Of a stretch of DNA of 64,000 nt, positions 6,957 to 16,158 are shown piece by piece. Both the position numbers and the translations under genes were made by a program. The first letter of the stretch is position 1; each line of letters starts with the position of its first letter. Below the pieces are notes generated by a model. That model had not been told where the DNA came from. It worked only from the letters and a program-made list of their open reading frames with translations, and made no database searches. Source of the stretch: Streptomyces olivochromogenes (GTDB taxonomy: Bacteria; Actinomycetota; Actinomycetes; Streptomycetales; Streptomycetaceae); contig NZ_KQ948464.1 in NCBI RefSeq assembly GCF_001514115.1, forward strand, positions 124,001 to 188,000. Direction: 5' to 3'.

Positions 6957-9900
6957 CTACGACCCGAGAATCGTCGCCAGGAACTCCCCGGTCCACCCCA
7001 GCAACTCCCGCCCGACCAACGGCTTCCCGCCCACCTTCGCCGTCTTCGGTCGGGGCACCAGGAGCTGGTGGGCGGCCGGCTTGATGACCGTGCCCGGGTA
7101 GAGCCGCTTGAGGCGGAGTTCCTGGGACTCGCGCAACTCCGCCGGTGCGAAGCGGATGTTGTTGCCCTGAAGCACGACCTCGCCGACGCCGCACGCCCGC
7201 GCGAGCATCCGCAGGCCCGCGACGAGCAGCAGGTTCTCCACCGGCTCGGGCAGCTTGCCGTAGCGGTCGGTGAGCTCCTCGCGTACGGCCTTGACGTCCT
7301 CCTCCGTGTTGGCGGAGGCGATGGCGCGGTAGGCCTGCAGACGCAGCCGCTCACCCGGCGCGTAGTCGTGCGGAACGTGCGCGTCGACCGGCAGCTCGAT
7401 CTTGACCTCCAGGGGCGGCTCCTCCTCGACTCCGCCTTCCAGAGAGGCCCGGTAGTCCGCCACCGCCTCGCCGACCATACGGACGTACAGGTCGAAGCCG
7501 ACGCCCGCGATGTGACCCGACTGCTCACCGCCGAGCAGATTGCCCGCGCCGCGGATCTCCAGGTCCTTCATCGCCACGTACATGCCCGCGCCCATCTCCG
7601 TGTGCTGGGCGATGGTCGCGAGCCGCTCGTGCGCGGTCTCCGTCAGGGGCTTCTCCGGCGGGTACAGGAAGTAGGCGTAGCCGCGCTCACGGCCTCGGCC
7701 CACCCGGCCGCGCAGCTGGTGCAGCTGCGAGAGGCCGAAGTTGTCGCCGCGCTCCACGATCAGCGTGTTGGCGTTGGAGATGTCGATGCCGGATTCGACG
7801 ATCGTGGTCGACACGAGCACGTCGAACCGCTTCTCCCAGAAGTCGACGACCACCTGCTCCAGAGCCTGCTCGCCCATCTGCCCGTGCGCCGTCGCGATAC
7901 GCGCCTCGGGGACGATCTCACGCAGCCGCGCCGCCGCCCGGTCGATCGACTCGACCCGGTTGTGGATGTAGAAGACCTGGCCCTCGCGCAGCAGTTCGCG
8001 GCGGACGGCCGCGCCGATCTGCTTCTCCTCGTACGGGCCGACGAAGGTCAGCACCGGGTGCCGCTCCTCCGGCGGGGTGGTGATCGTGGACATCTCCCGG
8101 ATGCCCGTCACCGCCATTTCGAGCGTACGGGGAATGGGGGTGGCGGACATCGTCAGGACGTCCACGTTGGCGCGCAGCTTCTTCAGCTGCTCCTTGTGCT
8201 CGACGCCGAAGCGCTGCTCCTCGTCGACGATGACCAGGCCCAGGTCCTTGAACTTGGTCTCGGCGGAGAACAGCCGGTGGGTGCCGATGACGACGTCCAC
8301 CGCGCCGTCCCGCAGGCCCTCCAGGACGGCCTTCGCCTCCGTGTCGGTCTGGAAGCGGGACAGGGCGCGGACGTTGACCGGGAACTGCGAGTAGCGCTCG
8401 GAGAAGGTCCCGAAGTGCTGCTGCACCAGCAGCGTCGTCGGCACCAGGACCGCGACCTGCTTGCCGTCCTGCACCGCCTTGAAGGCCGCGCGGACCGCGA
8501 TCTCCGTCTTGCCGTAGCCGACGTCGCCGCAGATCAGGCGGTCCATCGGGACCGTCTTCTCCATGTCCTCCTTGACCTCGGCGATGGTCGTGAGCTGGTC
8601 GGGGGTCTCCGCGTACGGGAAGGCGTCCTCGAGCTCGCGCTGCCAAGGGGTGTCGGAACCGAAGGCGTGACCGGGAGCCGCCATGCGCGCGCTGTACAGC
8701 TTGATCAGGTCCGCCGCGATCTCCTTGACCGCCTTCTTGGCGCGCGCCTTGGTCTTCGTCCAGTCGGCGCCGCCCAGGCGGTGCAGGGTGGGGGCCTCGC
8801 CGCCGACGTACTTGGTGATCTGTTCCAGCTGGTCGGTGGGGATGTAGAGGCGGTCGCCCGGCTGGCCGCGCTTGGCCGGGGCGTACTCCACCACCAGGTA
8901 CTCGCGTGTCGCGCCCTGGACGGTCCGCTGCACCATCTCGATGTAGCGGCCGACACCGTGCTGCTCGTGCACGATGTAGTCGCCCGCTTCGAGCGTGAGG
9001 GGGTCGATGGTCTTGCGGCGGCGGGCCGGCATGCGCGCGCCGTCCTTGCCGGCCGCCTTCTGGCCGGAGAGGTCGGTCTCCGTGAGGACGGCGAGCTTGA
9101 GCGCCGGGTCCACGAAGCCGTAGTCGATCGAACCGCACGCGACCTGCACCACGGCGGGCGTCAGCTCGGTCAGTTCCGCGTCGAGGCGGGCCGCGATGCC
9201 CTCGCCACCGAGGACCTCGACGGTGCGGGCGGCGGGGCCGTGCGCCTCGGTGACGTACACCGTGCGCCAGCCGTCCGCGAGCCAGCCCTTGGTGTCGGCG
9301 AGCGCCCTGGCCGTGTCGCCGCGGTAGGTCTCGGGCGCGTGCATGCCGAGCTTGAGGGTGTCCGCGTCCAGTTCCTCGTCGGCCGCGAACGGCGACACCG
9401 ACCACCACATCATGTCCAGCTCGCGGGCCCGGTCGCGGACGTCCGCGATGGCCCACAGGGAGGCCGCGCCGACGTCGATGGGGGCCTCGCCGCCCCCGGC
9501 CGTCGCCGCCCAGGACGCCTGCAGGAACTCCTGCGAGGTCGCCACCAGGTCCGCGGCCCGCGTCCGCACCCGCTCCGGGTCGCAGACGACGGCCATCGAG
9601 CCCTTGGGCAGGACGTCGATCAGCAATTCCATGTCGTCGACGAGGACCGGAGCCAGCGACTCCATTCCCTCCACGGCGATGCCCTCGGCGATCTTGCCGA
9701 GCAGTTCGCCCAGCTCGGGGTGCTCCTCGGCGAGCCGGGCCGCCCGCTCCCGTACCTCGTCCGTCAGGAGCAGCTCGCGGCAGGGCGGCGCCCACAGTCC
9801 GTGCTCGGCGACCTCGAGGGAGCGCTGGTCGGCGACCTTGAAGTAACGGATCTCCTCGACGTCGTCGCCCCAGAACTCCACCCGCAGGGGGTGCTCCTCG

Positions 9901-10487
9901 GTGGGCGGGAAGACGTCCAGGATGCCGCCGCGTACGGCGAACTCGCCGCGCTTCTCGACGAGCTCGACCCGGGAGTACGCGGCTGCCGCGAGCGCCTCGA
10001 CGATCCCGCCCAGGTCTGCGCTCTGGCCCGTCCGCAGCGCGACCGGCTCCAGGTCTCCCAGGCCCTTGACCTGCGGTTGCAGCACCGATCGCACCGGGGC
10101 GACGACGACCGACACCGGGCCGGTCTCGGGGTCGTCGGGGCGCGGGTGTGCCAGGCGGCGCAGCACGGCGAGACGGCGGCCGACGGTGTCCGAGCGGGGG
10201 GAGAGCCGCTCGTGCGGGAGCGTCTCCCACGACGGGTACTCCGCGACCGTGTCGGCCGGGAGGAGGGACCTGAGCGCCGCGGCCAGGTCCTCGGCCTCGC
10301 GTCCCGTCGCCGTCACGGCCAGTACGGGGCGGCCGGCGTCGCGGGCCAGGGCCGCCACCGCGAAGGGGCGGGCGGCGGGCGGGCCGACCAGGTCGATGTG
10401 CATCCGGTTGCCGTCGGTGGCGGCCTTCACCGCTTCCGCGAGGGCGGCGTCCTTGACGACGGCGTCGAGCAGACCGTGCAGGCTCAT
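6957..10487 (-). CDS. mfd: Transcription-repair coupling factor Mfd
   Basis: An 1176-residue SF2 translocase that displaces stalled RNA polymerase at DNA lesions and recruits UvrA. Visible in order: a UvrB-like N-terminal module (VAEYPSWETLPHERLSPRSD, residues ~75-95), the RNA-polymerase-interacting domain with GDYIVHEQHGVGRYIEM (~500), Walker A GDVGYGKTE (~655), the DEEQRFG box (~755), SATPIPRTL, the SGIDISNANT and QLRGRVGR helicase motifs, and the C-terminal TRCF domain ending LATILGS. Length is typical for actinobacterial Mfd. ATG 10485-10487 with GGAAG upstream. Its stop lies 50 bases from the end of the TetR gene (convergent). Confidence 0.97.
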   Translation of the reverse strand: MSLHGLLDAVVKDAALAEAVKAATDGNRMHIDLVGPPAARPFAVAALARDAGRPVLAVTATGREAEDLAAALRSLLPADTVAEYPSWETLPHERLSPRSDTVGRRLAVLRRLAHPRPDDPETGPVSVVVAPVRSVLQPQVKGLGDLEPVALRTGQSADLGGIVEALAAAAYSRVELVEKRGEFAVRGGILDVFPPTEEHPLRVEFWGDDVEEIRYFKVADQRSLEVAEHGLWAPPCRELLLTDEVRERAARLAEEHPELGELLGKIAEGIAVEGMESLAPVLVDDMELLIDVLPKGSMAVVCDPERVRTRAADLVATSQEFLQASWAATAGGGEAPIDVGAASLWAIADVRDRARELDMMWWSVSPFAADEELDADTLKLGMHAPETYRGDTARALADTKGWLADGWRTVYVTEAHGPAARTVEVLGGEGIAARLDAELTELTPAVVQVACGSIDYGFVDPALKLAVLTETDLSGQKAAGKDGARMPARRRKTIDPLTLEAGDYIVHEQHGVGRYIEMVQRTVQGATREYLVVEYAPAKRGQPGDRLYIPTDQLEQITKYVGGEAPTLHRLGGADWTKTKARAKKAVKEIAADLIKLYSARMAAPGHAFGSDTPWQRELEDAFPYAETPDQLTTIAEVKEDMEKTVPMDRLICGDVGYGKTEIAVRAAFKAVQDGKQVAVLVPTTLLVQQHFGTFSERYSQFPVNVRALSRFQTDTEAKAVLEGLRDGAVDVVIGTHRLFSAETKFKDLGLVIVDEEQRFGVEHKEQLKKLRANVDVLTMSATPIPRTLEMAVTGIREMSTITTPPEERHPVLTFVGPYEEKQIGAAVRRELLREGQVFYIHNRVESIDRAAARLREIVPEARIATAHGQMGEQALEQVVVDFWEKRFDVLVSTTIVESGIDISNANTLIVERGDNFGLSQLHQLRGRVGRGRERGYAYFLYPPEKPLTETAHERLATIAQHTEMGAGMYVAMKDLEIRGAGNLLGGEQSGHIAGVGFDLYVRMVGEAVADYRASLEGGVEEEPPLEVKIELPVDAHVPHDYAPGERLRLQAYRAIASANTEEDVKAVREELTDRYGKLPEPVENLLLVAGLRMLARACGVGEVVLQGNNIRFAPAELRESQELRLKRLYPGTVIKPAAHQLLVPRPKTAKVGGKPLVGRELLGWTGEFLATILGS

Positions 10488-10631
10488 GAAGGGCTTCCAT
10501 CCCGGAGAGAGGGCAACGCGAACCGCCCGACACGTCTCGACGGGCCGGGGTTGTCCAGCCTACGACGGCGCCGCGCTCCCTGTGAGACGCAAGAGGTGGA
10601 CGGGCCCCGGCCCCGGTTCGACGGCCCGGCG

Positions 10632-10708
10632 GGGAACGGGGGCGCAGCCCCGTCTCAGGGGCGCGGGACTGTGTCTGTATGCGGCTCCGCCGCGGGCGCA
10701 CCCAGCCC
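10632..10708 (+). repeat. Dispersed Streptomyces GC-rich intergenic repeat (copy 1)
   Basis: Contains ggggcgcagccccg, then caggggcgcgggact, then the cagcccccaccg tail. The same module recurs near 26355, 26456, 41868, 58612 and 58681, always between genes. The arms of gcagcccc/ggggcgc can form hairpins. This copy is the most diverged of the set. Confidence 0.6.
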
Positions 10709-10710
10709 CC

Positions 10711-10770
10711 ACCGCCCCGCTGCCAAACAACCCAGTCTCCACCGCCCCGCTGCCAAACAACCCGGCCCCC
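10711..10770 (+). repeat. Two tandem 30-base repeats
   Basis: accgccccgctgccaaacaa (followed by cccagtctcc) at 10711-10740 is repeated with a few changes at 10741-10770. The unit looks like the tail of the dispersed repeat immediately upstream, duplicated. Confidence 0.8.
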
Positions 10771-10853
10771 GCCCACCCCAATGGAAGTGACCCGCACCAC
10801 ACCCCACCCCGACCGTCAACCGCACCCCACGTCCCCGGCGTATACCCCGTGAC

Positions 10854-10865
10854 ACGTGATCACGT
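10854..10865. promoter_or_regulatory. Perfect palindrome ACGTGATCACGT before DUF2079 gene
   Basis: A perfect 12-base palindrome ends 12 bases before the ATG at 10878, overlapping the place of a transcription start and just ahead of the GGGAG ribosome site. A regulator bound here would block the gene. No candidate regulator is adjacent. Confidence 0.35.
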
Positions 10866-10877
10866 ACCGGGAGCCGC

Positions 10878-12308
10878 ATGAGCTCGAACCCGACCCCCGC
10901 CGACACCTCCCCAAGAACAGACAGCGCCCCCATACCCCCGCCGGTCACGGCCGTCCCCGGCCGTGACCGGCGCCCCCGCGACCCCTGGCTCCTGGCGGTC
11001 CTGCTCTTCACCGCGTACGCGACCCTGTCGGTCTGCCGCTGGCGGCATCTGGCGACCCGTTCCTGGGACCTCGGCATCTTCGAGCAGGCCGTCCGCGCCT
11101 ACGCCCACCTGCGCGCGCCCGTCGCCGATCTCAGGGGCCCGGGCAGCAACCTCCTCGGCGACCACTTCAGCCCGGTCACCGCGCTCCTGGCGCCCGCCTA
11201 CCGTCTCTTCCCCACCCCGGTCACCCTCCTCGTCGCCCAGGCCGCGCTGCTGGCCCTGTCCGCGGTCCCGGTCACCCGTGCCGCGGCCCGGCTCCTCGGC
11301 CGCTCCCGGGGACTCGCGCTGGGTCTCGCGTACGGGCTGTCGTGGGGGATCCAGCGCGCCGTCGACTTCGACTTCCACGAGATCTGCTTCGCCGTCCCGC
11401 TGATCGCCTTCGCCCTGGAAGCGGTCCTGGAGCGACGGTGGCGCGCGGCCCTGTTGTGGGCGTTCCCGTTGGTCCTCGTCAAGGAGGACCTCGGGCTGAC
11501 CCTGGCCGCGATCGCCCTGGTCGTGGCCATGCGGGCCCGGAAGCCCGCCCCGCGTACGGCCCTGTGCGCGCTCGGGGTCGCCGTCCTCGGAGTGCTGGCC
11601 GCGCTGCTCACCTTCACGGTGGTGATCCCTGCCTTCAACACCGCGGACACCTACACCTACTGGAACAAGGCCGGCGGTGATCCCCTCGACGGCCTGGGCA
11701 CCAAACTCCGCACCCTCGCCTGGCTGCTGATCCCCACCACCGGTCTGCTGGCCCTGCGCTCCCCGCTCCTGCTGGTCGCCCTGCCGACCCTGGGCTGGCG
11801 TTTCCTCTCCTCGGACCCGCACTACTGGGGCACGGACTGGCACTACAGCGCCGTCCTGATGCCGGTCCTCTCCCTCGCCCTCGCCGACGCGCTCTCCCGG
11901 TCCCGCTGGAGCCCGCGCCCGTGGCTGCGCTCGTACGCGCTGCATCTGCCCACGGCCGTCGTCGCGGCCGCGCTCGCGCTGACGACCACGCTTCCGTTGT
12001 CCGTGCTGGGTGAGCCCGCCGCGTATCGCAAGCCCGCGCGTGTGAGTACCGTCGAACGGCTGCTGGCGCGGGTTCCGGACGGGGCGAGTGTCGAGGCGAA
12101 CACCGGCCCGAGCAGTCGGCTCGTCGCGCGCTGCCGGGTCTTCTGGACGGGCGGCACCGGTGGCGTCACCCCGGACTTCATCGCCCTCGACGACTCCGAC
12201 CACTCGATCCAGGACGTCCAGGCGTACGCCGGCCGTCTGCACCCCCACGCCGCGTACGACGTCGTGGGCGCCGCCTACGGCTACGTACTCCTGGAGCGGC
12301 GGACCTGA
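10878..12308 (+). CDS. DUF2079 polytopic membrane protein
   Basis: A 476-residue integral membrane protein with about 9-10 hydrophobic segments. The N-terminal part matches DUF2079: RHLATRSWDLGIFEQAVRAYAH, then GDHFSPVTALLAPAYRLFP, then FDFHEICFAVPL. DUF2079 proteins resemble GT-C glycosyltransferases (the acidic SWDLGIFEQ loop is in the place of their catalytic loop), but an activity is not established. The ATG has GGGAGCC upstream. Single gene followed by a strong hairpin at 12327-12366; a perfect palindrome precedes it. Confidence 0.85.
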   Translation: MSSNPTPADTSPRTDSAPIPPPVTAVPGRDRRPRDPWLLAVLLFTAYATLSVCRWRHLATRSWDLGIFEQAVRAYAHLRAPVADLRGPGSNLLGDHFSPVTALLAPAYRLFPTPVTLLVAQAALLALSAVPVTRAAARLLGRSRGLALGLAYGLSWGIQRAVDFDFHEICFAVPLIAFALEAVLERRWRAALLWAFPLVLVKEDLGLTLAAIALVVAMRARKPAPRTALCALGVAVLGVLAALLTFTVVIPAFNTADTYTYWNKAGGDPLDGLGTKLRTLAWLLIPTTGLLALRSPLLLVALPTLGWRFLSSDPHYWGTDWHYSAVLMPVLSLALADALSRSRWSPRPWLRSYALHLPTAVVAAALALTTTLPLSVLGEPAAYRKPARVSTVERLLARVPDGASVEANTGPSSRLVARCRVFWTGGTGGVTPDFIALDDSDHSIQDVQAYAGRLHPHAAYDVVGAAYGYVLLERRT

Positions 12309-12326
12309 GGCACCGCGTACGGCCGC

Positions 12327-12366
12327 GGGCCCGGCCCAGGAGGTGATGTCCTCCTGGACCGGGCCC
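12327..12366. terminator. Bidirectional hairpin terminator
   Basis: GGGCCCGG-C-CCAGGAGG (12327-12343) pairs with CCTCCTGG-A-CCGGGCCC (12350-12366): 16 base pairs with one internal mismatch and a 6-base loop. It lies between the convergent DUF2079 gene and the ABC permease gene. No U-tract, as is common in Streptomyces. Confidence 0.75.
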
Positions 12367-12417
12367 GTCCCCCGTAACCCCCGTATACGGTGGCTTCGCG
12401 GCGGCTGCTGCCGCCGG

Positions 12418-14985
12418 CTAGTCGGTGGCGATGGCGTTCAGTACGTTCATCCGGCCCGCCCGGAACGCCGGGATGAGGGCGGCGAACAGGCCCACGAACG
12501 CCGAGCCGATGAAGACCCCGATGATGGTCGGCCAGGGGATCTCCAGGACCTTCAGGCCCTCCAGGGCGAGGAGCTTCTGGGCGGTGGCACCCCAGCCCAT
12601 GCCCAGGCCGAGGCCGAGGAGCGCGCCGAAGAGGGCGATGACGACCGACTCCAGGCGGATCATGCGGCGCAGCTGGCGGCGGGACATCCCGATGGCGCGC
12701 ATCAGGCCGATCTCGCGCGTCCGCTCCACCACCGACAGGGCGAGGGTGTTGATCACGCCGAGGACGGCGACGACGATCGCGAGGGCGAGCAGGCCGTAGA
12801 CCATGTTCAGGAGCTGGCCGATCTGGTCCTTCAGCTCCTGCTTGTAGTCGCTCTGGTCGCGGACCTGGTACTGCGGGTACTGCTCCATGGACTTCTTCAG
12901 GGCCGCGTACGCCTGCTTCTCCTGGCCGCTCTTGGCGCTGGCGAACATGATCTGGTCCGGCGGGATCCGGTTGGCCGGGAGGTACTTCCGCATGGTCTGG
13001 GTGCTGAGGTACCGCGCGCCCTGATCGATGACCACGTCGTCGTCGGTGATCGCGGCGACCTTGAGCTTCGCCGTGCTGCCGCCCTTGAAGGCGACGGTCA
13101 GGGTGTCGCCGAGCTTCACGTGGTGCTTGGTGGCGAACTCCGAGCCGACGGACATGGAGTCCCTGCCGTAGGCGGCGGTCAGTTCACCGGCCGTCGTCTT
13201 GCGGTGCAGGTCCTGCGCGTAGGTGGGGTCGGCGGCCGTGACGCCGTCGCTGTCCGAGAAACCGTCGGGGGTCGTGAGCTTGGCCTCGATGTCCCGGTAG
13301 TGCGTGACGTGTTCCAGGCCGGGCGTCGTCTCGATGGCCTTCGCCGCCTGCGGGACGATCCGCTGGTTGCCCTGGATGATGAAGTCGGTGCCGACCGACT
13401 TGTCGAGTTCGTCGGTCGCGGAGGCGACCATGGACGAGCCGACGACGGACAGGCAGGCGACGAGGGCGAGGCCGATCATCAGGGCCGCGCCGGTGGCTCC
13501 GGTGCGGCGCGGGTTGCGCAGCGCGTTGCGCTCCGCCATCCGTCCGACGGGGCCGAAGAAGCGCAGCAGCACCGCGCTGATCACCCGGACGACACCGCCC
13601 GCGAGCAGCGGGCCGATGATGACGAACCCGATCAGGGTCAGGACGACTCCCGCGCCCAGCACCAGCGAGCCGTCGGTCGCCTTGTCGGCGTGGGCCGCCG
13701 TGAAGAGCGCGAAGGTTCCGGCGCCGGTGAGGACCAGGCCGATGATGCCGCGGACGAGACCGGCCTTGCCGTCCGCCGGTGTACCGGCGTCGCGCAGCGC
13801 GGCCATCGGGGAGACCTTGCCGGCCCGGCGGGCGGGCAGATAGGCGGCGAGGACGGTGACCACGACACCGAGCACGAGTCCGATGACCGGGGTCGTCGCC
13901 TTGACCGTCAGGTCGCGGGTGGACAGGTCCATGCCCGCCGCCGACATGAGCTTCATCAGGCCGATCGCGAGGCCGACGCCGGCGCCGACGCCGAGGATCG
14001 AGCCGAAGACGCCGAGCAGGGTCGCCTCGACCAGGACGGAGCGGTTGACCTGCTTGCGGGACGAGCCGATCGCCCGCATCAGGCCGATCTCGCGGGTGCG
14101 CTGGGCGACCAGCATGGAGAAGGTGTTGATGATCAGGAAGATGCCGACCAGGAAGGCGATCCCGGCGAAGCCGAGCATGGCGTACTTGATGACGTTCATG
14201 AAGGAGCCGACGCCCGAGCGGTTCTCGTCGGAGTACTCCTTCTGCGTCTGCACCTTGTACGCGCCGGCGCCGATCGAGGAGATGACGTTCTGCTTGAGCG
14301 TGTCGTTGGTGACACCGGTGGCGGCGGAGAGGTTGATGTTGGTGAACCGGCCGGTGGTGCCGAGCAGTTCGCGCTGGGCGGTGGCGGTGTCGAAGTAGAC
14401 GACGGCGGCACCGGGGTTGGTCACCTTGAAGGTGGCGATGCCGACGATCCGGGCCTTGAAGTCACCGGTGACGGCGATGGTGCGCAGTTCGTCACCGAGC
14501 TTGAGGTGGTGCTTGTCGGCGGTGTCGGCGTCGACCATCGTCTCGGTCGGCCCACGCGGGGCGTGACCGGAGGTGATCTCCATCGAACGCAGGTCGTTGC
14601 GCGTCCAGTTGCCGGCGATCGTCGGGGCCCCGGTGCTCGACCCCATGTTCTTGTTGGCACTGTTGACGACGGTCACGTTCATCGAGCTGACGGCGCCCTC
14701 GGCGTACTTGACGCCCTCCGCCTTCTCGGCCCGTTCCAGGACCGAGGCGGGCAGCGAGTCGGGCCTGCCGTTCTGCGGGGTGCTGTCGCTCTTGGCCGTC
14801 TTCGGCGAGACGGTCACGTCGGAGGAGGTGGCGGCGAACAGCTTGTCGAACGTCGTGTTCATGGTGTCGGTGAACACCAGCGTGCCGCAGACGAAGGCCA
14901 CGGACAGCAGCACCGCGACCGCCGACAGCGCCATCCGCCCCTTGTGCGCGAAGAAGTTGCGCATCGAGGTCTTCAGGACGGTCAT
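12418..14985 (-). CDS. ABC transporter permease, FtsX/MacB type
   Basis: An 855-residue permease with duplicated FtsX modules. It begins with a membrane helix (MALSAVAVLLSVAFVCGTLVFT), a large extracytoplasmic MacB-like core domain, three helices around residues 270-400 (including QRTREIGLMRAIGSSRKQ), further helices, a second extracytoplasmic domain and a final FtsX triplet (VERTREIGLMRAIGMSRRQ near 770). Such permeases pair with LolD/MacB-type ATPases and export or extract peptides, lipids or lipoproteins rather than import nutrients. Its ATG overlaps the stop of the ATPase gene by 4 bases, so they are co-translated. Substrate unknown. Confidence 0.93.
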   Translation of the reverse strand: MTVLKTSMRNFFAHKGRMALSAVAVLLSVAFVCGTLVFTDTMNTTFDKLFAATSSDVTVSPKTAKSDSTPQNGRPDSLPASVLERAEKAEGVKYAEGAVSSMNVTVVNSANKNMGSSTGAPTIAGNWTRNDLRSMEITSGHAPRGPTETMVDADTADKHHLKLGDELRTIAVTGDFKARIVGIATFKVTNPGAAVVYFDTATAQRELLGTTGRFTNINLSAATGVTNDTLKQNVISSIGAGAYKVQTQKEYSDENRSGVGSFMNVIKYAMLGFAGIAFLVGIFLIINTFSMLVAQRTREIGLMRAIGSSRKQVNRSVLVEATLLGVFGSILGVGAGVGLAIGLMKLMSAAGMDLSTRDLTVKATTPVIGLVLGVVVTVLAAYLPARRAGKVSPMAALRDAGTPADGKAGLVRGIIGLVLTGAGTFALFTAAHADKATDGSLVLGAGVVLTLIGFVIIGPLLAGGVVRVISAVLLRFFGPVGRMAERNALRNPRRTGATGAALMIGLALVACLSVVGSSMVASATDELDKSVGTDFIIQGNQRIVPQAAKAIETTPGLEHVTHYRDIEAKLTTPDGFSDSDGVTAADPTYAQDLHRKTTAGELTAAYGRDSMSVGSEFATKHHVKLGDTLTVAFKGGSTAKLKVAAITDDDVVIDQGARYLSTQTMRKYLPANRIPPDQIMFASAKSGQEKQAYAALKKSMEQYPQYQVRDQSDYKQELKDQIGQLLNMVYGLLALAIVVAVLGVINTLALSVVERTREIGLMRAIGMSRRQLRRMIRLESVVIALFGALLGLGLGMGWGATAQKLLALEGLKVLEIPWPTIIGVFIGSAFVGLFAALIPAFRAGRMNVLNAIATD

Positions 14986-15770
14986 GACGTACGCCCCCGC
15001 GCGTCGAAGTCCTTCATGCGGTCGAGGACCTGGTCGGCCGTCGGCTGGTACATCTCGTCGACGATCCGGCCGTCGGCCAGGTACAGCACGCGGTCCGAGT
15101 ACGAGGCCGCCACCGGGTCGTGCGTCACGATCACGATGGTCTGGCCGAGCTCGTCCACCGAGCGGCGCAGGAAGCCCAGCACCTCGGCGCCCGCCCGGGA
15201 GTCGAGGTTTCCGGTCGGCTCGTCCCCGAAGATGATCTCGGGGCGCGCGGCGAGTGCCCGCGCCACCGCGACGCGCTGCTGCTGGCCGCCGGAGAGCTGG
15301 CTGGGCCGGTGCTTGAGCCGGTCGGCGAGCCCGACGGTCTCCACGACCTGGTCGAGCCAGCCCTTGTTCGGCTTGCGGCCCGCGATGTCCATCGGCAGCG
15401 TGATGTTCTCTATCGCGTTCAGCGTCGGCAGCAGGTTGAACGCCTGGAAGATGAACCCGATCCGGTCCCGGCGCAGCTGCGTGAGCTTCTTGTCCTTGAG
15501 CCCGGTGATCTCGGTCTCGTCGAGGTAGATCTGGCCGGAGGTGACGGTGTCGAGTCCGGCGAGGCAGTGCATCAGCGTGGACTTGCCGGACCCCGAGGGG
15601 CCCATGATCGCGGTGAACTGCCCCCGCGCGATGTCCACGTCGACCTGGTCCAGGGCGACGACCCGGGTCTCCCCGGATCCGTACGCCTTGACGACCTGCC
15701 GCGCCCGTGCGGCAACGGCCGTACGCCCTCCAGTGCCCCCGTGCCTGGGAATGGTCACAGCCGATGTCAC
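14982..15770 (-). CDS. ABC transporter ATP-binding protein, LolD/MacB type
   Basis: A 262-residue ATPase. Walker A is GPSGSGKST (near residue 58), the Q-loop lies in FIFQAFNLLPTL, the signature is LSGGQQQRVAVARALA, Walker B is IIFGDEPTGNLDS, and the H-loop is VIVTHDP. The TLNAIENITLPM and DEPTGNLDS stretches are typical of the MacB/LolD subfamily that drives FtsX-type permeases. Start GTG 15768-15770 is set by TAGGAG 8 bases upstream. First gene of a two-gene operon with the permease that follows. No sensor kinase pair is adjacent. Confidence 0.95.
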   Translation of the reverse strand: MTSAVTIPRHGGTGGRTAVAARARQVVKAYGSGETRVVALDQVDVDIARGQFTAIMGPSGSGKSTLMHCLAGLDTVTSGQIYLDETEITGLKDKKLTQLRRDRIGFIFQAFNLLPTLNAIENITLPMDIAGRKPNKGWLDQVVETVGLADRLKHRPSQLSGGQQQRVAVARALAARPEIIFGDEPTGNLDSRAGAEVLGFLRRSVDELGQTIVIVTHDPVAASYSDRVLYLADGRIVDEMYQPTADQVLDRMKDFDARGRTS

Positions 15771-16158
15771 GGTGTATCTCCTATGTCGGTCAGCGGATGA
15801 AGTGCTCTTCGCTACGTCGGTAAGTCTGGTGGCGGGGAGTGGTCCGGCGCGCTGGTGCCCAGCGCAGTCTTCTACGGGGGAAAACCCCACCCCCGGGGGT
15901 CCGGTCCACCGCCCTCAGCGGCATAAAGCCAGGTTAAGGACGGCCCCGCCCCGTCTCGTCCTCCGCCGGTACGAACGCCCCCCGAGCCCTAGTGGGGAGA
16001 GACCCCTAGGGGCAGTCCACCCTTCGGTGGAGTCCCTCTCGGGGTTACCTCCACCCTCGGTCCCAGTCAGCGTCCACCCTCCCGCTACGTGAAGGTCAAG
16101 TGAGATGGTGGGGGACGGCGGACAGTTGCAGGGGGAACCGATCCGGGGAGGCGCTCCA
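15771..16158. other. 388-base divergent promoter region
   Basis: No gene seen. It separates the ABC operon from the MFS gene and should hold both promoters. Two perfect GC palindromes stand out, ACCCCCGGGGGT (15889-15900) and CCCCTAGGGG (16003-16012). An AT-richer island around 15921-15938 (cataaagccaggttaag) is the likeliest place for a minus-strand -10/-35 region. The first 18 codons that could extend the MFS gene (from 16105) also lie here. Confidence 0.5.

Larger units (their letters stand above)
10488..10877. other. 390-base intergenic region with dispersed and tandem repeats
   Basis: No convincing gene. It holds the mfd promoter side, a GC-rich dispersed repeat copy (about 10632-10720), two tandem copies of a 30-base unit (10711-10740 and 10741-10770) and a perfect 12-base palindrome close to the DUF2079 start. 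Confidence 0.7.

Noticed and set aside
10711..10770. CRISPR-like repeat
   Set aside because: Only two direct copies without a spacer between them, and no cas genes anywhere in the window.
7068..10790. A 1240-codon open frame on the plus strand across mfd
   Set aside because: It is antisense to mfd, has no domain, and is rich in Arg/Leu/Gly/Val as expected from the complement of GC-rich codons; mfd on the minus strand shows all family motifs.
12088..15528. An 1146-codon plus-strand frame across the ABC transporter genes
   Set aside because: Antisense shadow; the minus strand carries two intact ABC genes with Walker and FtsX motifs.
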